Notes under the pieces: model-generated
Database searches by the model: none
The model's input: the letters and a program-made list of their open reading frames with translations, nothing else
Told to the model about the DNA's origin: nothing
DNA from: Notospermus geniculatus
Taxonomy: Eukaryota; Nemertea; Pilidiophora; Heteronemertea; Lineidae
Assembly: GCA_002633025.1 (NCBI GenBank)
Contig: NMRB01002238.1
Location: 25,456-89,455 of the forward strand
Reading direction: 5' to 3'
Length of the DNA stretch: 64,000 nucleotides
Translations under genes and position numbers: made by a program
In this document: positions 57,709 through 64,000 of the stretch, piece by piece
How positions within the stretch are numbered: position 1 is the stretch's first letter
Layout: each line of letters opens with the position of its first letter

Positions 57709-57824
57709 GCTGCAGTCCTTGTCTTCCAAGCATGTGCTAGGTGTACGACAACCCTGCCATCATGAATAATGATATGGACAGACATATTCAACAGACGGTA
57801 GACAGACTGCAGTGCATCAAACAG
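57709..57824 (+). CDS. ZMIZ: First coding exon of a ZMIZ1/ZMIZ2 (PIAS-like, MIZ-type zinc finger) homologue
   Basis: The exon begins after a pyrimidine-rich acceptor ending TTGCAG at 57708. It has 53 nt of 5'UTR, an ATG at 57762, 21 codons ending CAG, and a GTAAAA donor at 57825, giving phase 0. The peptide contains MDRHIQQTVDRLQCIKQ, which I recognise as the N-terminus of vertebrate ZMIZ1/ZMIZ2, with one visible substitution and a slightly different first few residues. ZMIZ proteins are nuclear transcriptional co-regulators with an N-terminal TPR-like domain and a C-terminal SP-RING/MIZ domain. The rest of the protein lies beyond this window. The acceptor before the ATG implies at least one noncoding exon upstream. 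The homology is from memory and no search was run. Confidence 0.85.
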
Positions 57825-58345
57825 GTAAAAGTTCTTTAACACACCCTTTAACTCCAAATAAAGTTCCAAATTTTTGGAGCAGTTTCCAAGACTTCCACCT
57901 AAAAAATGTTTTTGCAGAAATCACCAGCATGAAAATCTAAACCAGTACAGTTTTGGTTATTGCAAAAAACTTTTCCATCTAAGTTCTGTGGTTAAAACCT
58001 GTAGAGTGATTATTCATCTGGGAACAAGTGGCAGAACTGAAGTTTCGGCGATCGTCGCTTGTCATGTTTGAAGGGTTAACTTCCAAAATTCCTTTTTGGG
58101 ATGGCAGATTTACGCTGTACTGAGCTGTACAGGTGTTGAGTCTCAACCCTTGCAATCTTCTGTGAAATTGTCACTCTATACAATGGGGATCCCAGTTACG
58201 ATAGAGGGCAGCACACTGAAACCAGGTCCTATATAATGGACACCTTTTGTGTGGGAAACTGATCAGGACCGGAATGTCAGTTTCATTTCAATAGTTTTAA
58301 CCACTAGTGACACCTATTGAGGCAGTGGGGGCTAGGGTCCCCATT
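57825..58345 (+). other. ZMIZ intron, start; no other feature seen
   Basis: Sequence following the donor at 57825. The second ZMIZ exon normally continues with a residue stretch around an LLxWCG motif, and I did not find such a sequence here or further downstream. A 65-codon open frame at 57874-58071 looks like chance. Confidence 0.5.
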
Positions 58346-59105
58346 GTATGGGCGATTATAACCGCAAACGTTACAAAATAAAGTCGTTATAGTCATATTC
58401 TCTAGTCGTTGTGGTGATCTCTAGTCGTAGCTACATGTAAGAAAGACGTAAAGTGGTGCTGCAAAATAAAGGCGTTGTAGTCATATTCTGTAGTCGTTTG
58501 ATGATCTCTACTCGTACAGTACAGGTCACAATTGACATCCCTACAGCTTCGCGTAAGTTACGCATAACTTACGCGTAAGTCACGGCTTTGGTTTCGTGTA
58601 ACTCACTACGTAACTCGCCAAAATCGCGTAACTCGCCTCGTAAATCACTGCGTAGCTAGCAAAATTCGCGTAACTCACCTTGTAAGTTATGCGTAACATA
58701 GCTCATGAGTTGTTGCGTAAGTTACACGTAACTTACGCAAATTTAGGGATGTCAATTGTGACCTGTACTGTAGCTACGAAAGACGTAAGATGGTGCTGCA
58801 AAATAAAGACGTTGTTGTAGTCATATTCTCTAGTTGCTGTGGTGATCTCTAGTCGTAGCTAAAAAAGACATAAGGTGGCGCTGCAGTCATCCACACGAAG
58901 AATGACGAAAACACCTAAGTGTTACGAATGATACAGCGCCACCTTACGTCTTTCTTAGCTACGACTCGAGACCGTGTGGACGACTGCAGCGCCACCTTAT
59001 GTCTTTCTTAACTACGACTAGAGATCACCACAGCGACTAGAGAATATGACTACAACAACGTCTTTATTTTGTAACGTCTTTATTTGCGGTTATAACCGCC
59101 CATAC
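58346..59105. mobile_element. 760-bp foldback element, host of a younger MITE
   Basis: The ends GTATGGGCGATTATAACCGC and the inverse GCGGTTATAACCGCCCATAC are flanked by CATT at 58342-58345 and 59106-59109. The arms contain inverted copies of CTAGTCGT...GATCTCTAGTCGTAGCTA and CGTAAGGTGGCGCTGCA. Confidence 0.85.
58517..58770. mobile_element. 254-bp MITE with perfect 27-bp TIR and TA duplication
   Basis: The TIRs at 58517-58543 and 58744-58770 are identical in inverse and begin CAGTACAGGTCACAATTG. TA flanks both ends (58515-58516, 58771-58772). The interior is a run of GCGTAAGTTACG / CGTAACTCGC subrepeats. TA target and CAGTACAGG end suggest a Tc1/mariner-type source. Confidence 0.95.
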
Positions 59106-60307
59106 CATTGCCTGTACAGTGCACTATCAGTGATATGCCAGTGAGGAGTTTCTGTCATATTTGCTTTGACCGTGGGAACCAACCATGTGGTGGCCTCTGC
59201 TTTTACTTTGTGCTTGTAACTATCAGTCTTGGTGCACTTTATCAGTGTGCTTGTTGGCTTACTATCTATGGCATACTTGAAACATCTTCAACGTCATGAA
59301 TCATCTCTTGTCAACAAATAATGGCATAATCGATTTCATAATTCTCCGCACTGAAATCAACGACACTTACTGACTTTCTAACCTCCTGGGATTTGATTTA
59401 TGAATATAATCTTATGAAATATTGTGATTGTCATTTTTGTTGTCAATTCAGCAGAAATAAGCTTGGTTCGGGTTACACACGATATAGGGTGAACAAGGGA
59501 GTTGTTGGCCACCAGGCAGTGGTTGGCCACCACGGTGAAGCAGACCACGCGAGAATATGTGCGTGCTTGAACTTACATGTATAGTACACACACGCCACCT
59601 ATTATTCATGACGATTCAAGGTGTGATTGGCCGTGCTTGGTGAACCGCATCTAACATAACATGCGTCTTATATAGCGCAGTATCCAGCCAATACTGGCCG
59701 ATCAAAGCGCTTGAAAGGCCTCGCAGAAAAGAAAATGCTTCAACTGACCCTCTCGAACAATGAGCCTCTATAGGTGTCACCTCTGCTCTATAAGTCATCA
59801 TGTGACCAAATGGACAACCCCATTGACAAACCATCCTTTGCCAGGAGTGTGGCTGAAGAACAAATATCTGTCAGTAGGACGCCACCATAGGTGGCCTATT
59901 TCGCCATACATGTAGCTCACCCTACAGTATGTAGCACAATTGACCTACCGGTACCTTTATCTGCATACATGTACATGTACCTTCAACGTACGTTATGTGG
60001 AAGATACGCTCAAATTCGTTGCGTAATGGTACGGGTACGTCACACGTCTCTTCCGCGTGACCTCTGTGCACGACATTCGGCAGGGGAATGACGTTCGTCT
60101 TCACTTCGTGGTGGAGTGCATTCCAAGGCACCACGCGACATCTGCGGAAGATACGAGGACGGTACGCAAAAGGTAGTCAGTTGTGCAGAGTACTATCTGG
60201 CAGGGGCGGATCCCGGGGTTTGGATAAAGGGGGTACAACTGCCACAACTGCATGTAGCAATAGGTGGTGCCCATTCTGAGAACACTCAAACAGAAGATCA
60301 AAATGTC
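59106..60307. other. Unassigned sequence with a possible repeat tail
   Basis: Near 59670-59715, TTATATAGCGCAGTATCC and GATCAAAGCGCTT resemble a repeat tail widespread in marine invertebrates. Near 60207, GGGGCGGATCCCGGGG may be a lone transposon end. No exon seen. Confidence 0.3.
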
Positions 60308-60419
60308 CAGGGCCCCTATGCACAAAACATCTTAAGTGTAAAACTTCCATTAAACTATTGTTCCAAACAAAAGATAAGGGAAATCTTACACTTAAGATGT
60401 TTTATGCATACGGTCCCTG
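60308..60419. mobile_element. 112-bp MITE with CAGGGCCCC ends
   Basis: CAGGGCCCCTATGCACAAAA, then CATCTTAAGTGTAA, is mirrored by TTACACTTAAGATG...CCCTG. Confidence 0.8.
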
Positions 60420-62079
60420 ACCTCTGGCATTGTAAGGGTTAAGGATGACTCAATACATACTGTGACAATGAATGTGAAAGTTGGATAAAGCTTCGTTTAG
60501 AAGCAGCGAGGAGAGGAAAGAACGAAGCTTTGCTGCATTCGTGGTCATGCTATGGTTCCCATTTGATCCATTTTTCTGGAAATCAAGCTTGACTCCAGTC
60601 ACCACCAAGATCCTGCGACAAATACATTTTTTCGGATAGAATTAAGGACAACTCCGAAGTCCTGACTTTTTCCCTCGTCTGTCGTTTCTTTTATGTCCAT
60701 CAGATAAAGTTATTCCTTGGTTAAGTCATTTGATAATAACATTCCTGTTCATCCGGCCCGGGGTAAGCCCAGTGGAGTTCACCCACCCATTTCATACATT
60801 GCCGTTCTGTAATGCCTGGTGAATTTACTCATCTTGAGTTGAATCCAGCATTGGTGATGATTGCCCTTGGCCAGACCATTATCCATCTTATCTGGTGGGA
60901 TTTTTTGCAAACAAAGCCACTGGAGATATTCGAGAAAGATTACATCCTGCTCAATTATGTTATGGTTTATTTTTTGCTTCAGATGACATGATGGAAAGGT
61001 CAATGTCTTGCGAAATGGAACCCTGTCAGTTGTGATCCTTTTTGGAACACATAAGTTTGTCTGGCCTCCAATTTTTGAACCTAAGTGATCTTCATTACCT
61101 TGATATTCCATTATGGTTACATAATTGATGTTATTCATGTATTCCATTAACAAATCTAGAGTCCAGTGTATTCTTTAAATGGGGTACCGGTAAACAAAAG
61201 GAGGCGCTGATCATCAACCGGGTTAAAATGCAAGCGTGCATGCTTTGCGATTGTTGAACGTCATCAGGCGTCGTGCGTCATTCTCACGTTACAAAATATT
61301 GTGTCATTCACAACCCATGACGTCAATCATTGGCCTGTTGTTTATGCTAAAATGGTCAACTTTATCGATTTTAAATTCACCAGGTGTTTAGGGTGTTTAA
61401 GACTTAGATGCTATTCAGAATTAATTGGAAAACAACGTTAGCCTCACTTTCAATCTGACCTGGTTGATAGTCAGCGCCGTGTCTTGGATTAGTTCTGCCA
61501 GTACCTCAAGGCGCTGCTTAACCACGTGAGAATTTTCTCTTACTCAAGTTGCCTCTCTGGCAACTCGAAAGCAGTCATTTGTGGTCACAGCACAAAAAGG
61601 AAGGAATGGTGCCTTCGAAAGCCAAATCACACATAAAAAATCTCATGTGATCCTTTTATAGCTTGCCGCAGCAGATGGCTGTAAACCTCAAAGATTTAAT
61701 CCGCAGTTCCTCATTTTATGAAAATCGAGATGACCTACACCTCTGTTTTCTGAGCATTTTGGTTCTGGTTTGGGTGGCGTGTGTGTCCTGTGTCACAGAG
61801 GATCTGCGGTCCAGAAACAATCATTTAATTGTGCAGATTAAATTTTCGGTTGATTTCAACATTTTGTGACTCCAATTTGGTGAAGTTTTAAAAACATAGG
61901 TTATAAAATCTAGAAAAATGTCTTATCCTCATACCTTCTTCCATTTGTCCATCTATACTGATTTGAATCTGTTACGAACAGAGGTCATCTTGATAGTAGA
62001 CCAACACCTGCTCAATTCCGCAGGATACTGATCTAGGGTCAGTGGTTTATCCTCACACGTCTCGCCACCAATTTCAGCC
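60420..62079. other. Unassigned sequence
   Basis: A minus frame at 60779-61153 (124 codons; open for a further 8 or so codons upstream) has a mixed, protein-like composition but no recognised family and no splice support. It may be a decayed transposon gene or chance. Confidence 0.25.
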
Positions 62080-62151
62080 ATGGATCAGCATGAGGAGCTA
62101 AGTATAGAAGACGTCATTCTCGAGATTATTAATTTTTCATCGCTGTGTGAG
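62080..62151 (+). CDS. Possible first coding exon of an unidentified gene, or an alternative exon
   Basis: An ATG in a strong Kozak context (GCCATGG) opens 24 codons (MDQHEELSIEDVILEIINFS, then SLCE) that end exactly at a GTACGT donor at 62152. A possible acceptor, AATTTCAG, lies just before the ATG. The peptide is acidic then hydrophobic, and I do not recognise it. Its position 4.3 kb inside the presumed ZMIZ intron allows an alternative exon, an embedded gene or chance. Start, frame and donor agree; family support is missing. Confidence 0.25.
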
Positions 62152-62401
62152 GTACGTACGTCGTACTGATGGGAATTCAAGGGTTCTCGCTATACAGTCG
62201 TGTGATGTGATATTTGAAGTCTGCGGGACTCTGTTGTGGTCTTTTGTTTGCATACACGGCAGGTTAGTTGATGAGGTGTACAGTACATCGTTATCAATAG
62301 GATACAACCTGTATGTAAATACACGTTTCAATGCAGGTTTCTCAGTCGTATTAAGTACAGTGTATTGTATTTCATGCATTTTAATACAAGCACAATAATA
62401 G

Positions 62402-62878
62402 GAAGCAGTCAGCCACGCTTATTGCCAAAAGATGGCAGCAAACTTCTAGCGGACCAATACAAAAGAAAATTCTCTTGATTGGTGTTCAATCAAGCATGAA
62501 TCATCTTCGATAATCGAAGGCTGATCTGCTCATCACTGCGTTATATCGCACATCACCCTTCAAGAAATAGACCGGTCTGCGGCGTATCTTGGCACAATGC
62601 CAACTTTACCGGTCGACCAATCATATTGCACTTTATATCGGGTCTTCGGCTACCACTATTTGTACCACGATTCAAATTTTACAACACCGGTTCTGATTGG
62701 CCTCCTCTTCGAGAGGCAGCGGATTTGCCGCGGACCGGTCAATTTCTCGAAGGGTGATGTGCAGTGTAACGCAGTGGTGAGCAGATCGGCCTTCGATTAT
62801 CGAAGATGGCATGAATGGGTCCACTAGGCATTGAATTGGGCCGTAGTGACACCTATTGGTCAACTGACTGACAGCTCC
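62402..62878 (-). mobile_element. TAGGAGC foldback element, inverted third copy, interrupted
   Basis: The reverse complement matches 36085-36246 on both sides of the insert at 62502-62808, for example CCAAAAGATGGCAGCAAA and TTGAATTGGGCCG. Confidence 0.8.
62502..62808. mobile_element. 307-bp hAT-like MITE with 8-bp target duplication
   Basis: The ends CATCTTCGATAATCGAAGGC and the inverse GCCTTCGATTATCGAAGATG (one mismatch) are flanked by GCATGAAT at 62494-62501 and 62809-62816. The TIR continues through GATCTGCTCA(T/C)CACTGCGTTA. An 8-bp duplication is typical of hAT elements. Confidence 0.93.
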
Positions 62879-63019
62879 TATAGACCTTTCCAACAAAGAT
62901 GGTGGCCTACTGGTTCTCCCACATGACGTCGTGCCATGGCATTCATTGTCCAATGACATAACACAACGCATTTCTCAGACGATTATTCTAGCTTGACTAG
63001 CTTAGCCTGCCACCGGCCA

Positions 63020-63145
63020 TTGGCGGATATTCATAAAAGGTAGCAAATGCTTTTACTTCAAGTTTTGCAGTACATTTACATTGGACCTCGCTGTGCAAAT
63101 CTTAAGGAAAAGCATTTGCTATTAAAGTTTTATGAATACCAGCCA
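63020..63145. mobile_element. 126-bp MITE (ATTCATAAAA type)
   Basis: GGCGGATATTCATAAAAG, then GTAGCAAATGCTTTT, is mirrored by AAAAGCATTTGCTATTAAAG, then TTTTATGAATACCAGCC. Confidence 0.8.
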
Positions 63146-63187
63146 TTGAATGGTATTAAGCTTCTGATGTCATATGGTGAGAACTGT

Positions 63188-63344
63188 TAGGCCTGGTTGC
63201 ACCAGTTATGCTCAGAGTTAAGTTTGAGGTTCCCCTCAGTTATTAGTAATATGATTTGCCGTTACAGTTTGAGGTTGAGAACGACTTTGAGGTTAACTAG
63301 AGCACAAAGTCGACCTTAAGTATGACTGGTGCAACCGGGCCTTA
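63188..63344. mobile_element. 157-bp MITE (TAGGCCTGGTTGCACCAGT type)
   Basis: TAGGCCTGGTTGCACCAGT is mirrored by ACTGGTGCAACCGGGCCTTA. The interior holds inverted GTTTGAGGTT/ACTTTGAGG-type subrepeats. Confidence 0.85.
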
Positions 63345-63369
63345 GACCGCCATCTTTGTTGGAAAGGTC

Positions 63370-64000
63370 CACTGAACTTGCCACCTGACTTGTCATCAGA
63401 TCCGTTTTGAAGTTGTAGCCATCTCCTAGATTTTAGCATTCATGGGAGGCCACAGAACGTTTTTCACAGGTCATCCTATTGACTTCAAGATCCTTGGTTT
63501 TCTTACAGTTCATGAACCACATGGAAATGAGCTGACATTCACTTGGTATTTCTTAACTAAGACTAGGACAGCCAGGTATCCTTATTCTCTGAGCACCCAA
63601 CTCGTCTGTTTTTTCTTGATCCTCTGGCCGCTACATGTTACCCATTCTAGTGATGCCTGCGGCGGCATTATTTGATATTGATGAAAAAAACTCGTCTGAC
63701 GGTCCATGTACGCCGCAATATGTTCTCATAAATGAATACGATATTAGTATCTTGATAGGCTGGGGAGTCTTGCGGTAGAGAGAAGTTAATCAAGGTAGAC
63801 CTGAAAAAAAACCCTGGAGGAATTTTTTACCAAAGATGATGATACTACGGGTTTTTTGTCTTCCAGGTAGAGTGTTTTGTCGTCATTTGGTGCTTGATTC
63901 TTCCTGATGTAACAAGTTTGCAGGAAATGAAAGCTGCACCAGAATTCAGATATTTGAAATTGATTGGGTGAATCGGCTGTTAATTTCAATTTTGTATAAC
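63370..64000. other. Unassigned sequence to window end
   Basis: A 77-codon plus frame at 63442-63675 is unrecognised. No second ZMIZ exon found. Confidence 0.35.

Larger units (their letters stand above)
62883..63369. mobile_element. Foldback with GACCTTTCCAACAAAG ends holding two MITEs
   Basis: GACCTTTCCAACAAAGATGG is mirrored by CCATCTTTGTTGGAAAGGTC. Two shorter TIR elements lie inside. Confidence 0.8.

Noticed and set aside
60779-61153. 124-codon minus frame as a reverse transcriptase or transposase fragment
   Set aside because: I could not match any catalytic motif; kept only as an unassigned frame.

Overview
The window looks like nuclear DNA from a marine invertebrate animal. No operons, ribosome binding sites or long reading frames are present. 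Introns, tRNA-derived SINEs, dozens of short terminal-inverted-repeat (TIR) elements and several minisatellites are. Elements starting with a TTAGCTCACC-type hairpin and ending in a short terminal hairpin resemble repeats I know from molluscs, brachiopods and amphioxus. The phylum cannot be fixed from this sequence alone.

One coding exon is recognised with confidence: 57709-57824 on the plus strand, the first coding exon of a ZMIZ1/ZMIZ2 (tonalli-type PIAS-like) homologue. It has a polypyrimidine acceptor, an ATG at 57762, 21 codons and a GTAAAA donor in phase 0. The next ZMIZ exon is not visible, so 57825-64000 is probably intron. Some of the sequence upstream is probably 5'UTR intron or cis-regulatory DNA of the same gene. 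Two weaker exon candidates are listed (10188-10428 minus, 62080-62151 plus). The other reading frames are no longer than chance would give and I recognise none of them.

Layout: 1-10 kb holds two roughly 560-570 bp duplications that end at single 'n' characters and are probably unmerged haplotypes, plus foldback elements. 10-21 kb is mostly unassigned, with a 75-bp tandem array and a foldback with a GC-rich stem. 21.7-24 kb has a near-perfect 61-nt palindrome, a composite MITE and a 36-bp minisatellite. 25-32 kb has a SINE, a Helitron-like element and a nested foldback. 33.6-37.1 kb is a direct segmental duplication whose two copies differ by insertions. 37.1-41.4 kb has nested elements: a Helitron-like element with six 145-bp units inside a GGGAGG foldback, then a SINE carrying a related foldback. 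42-45 kb has foldbacks and a dimeric minisatellite. 45-49 kb is repeat-poor, AT-rich and dense in homeodomain-type sites, so it is a candidate regulatory block. 49.8-51.3 kb is a 41-bp minisatellite. 54-59 kb has more MITEs, a 23-bp array and the ZMIZ exon. 58-64 kb is a series of nested MITEs.

I found no new gene system. The observations most worth following are: CTCF-like 12-mers carried by the Helitron-like elements, including an array at exact 145-bp spacing; transposon nests whose target-site duplications and empty sites can be read inside the window; and assembly joints that appear to place two alleles in tandem.
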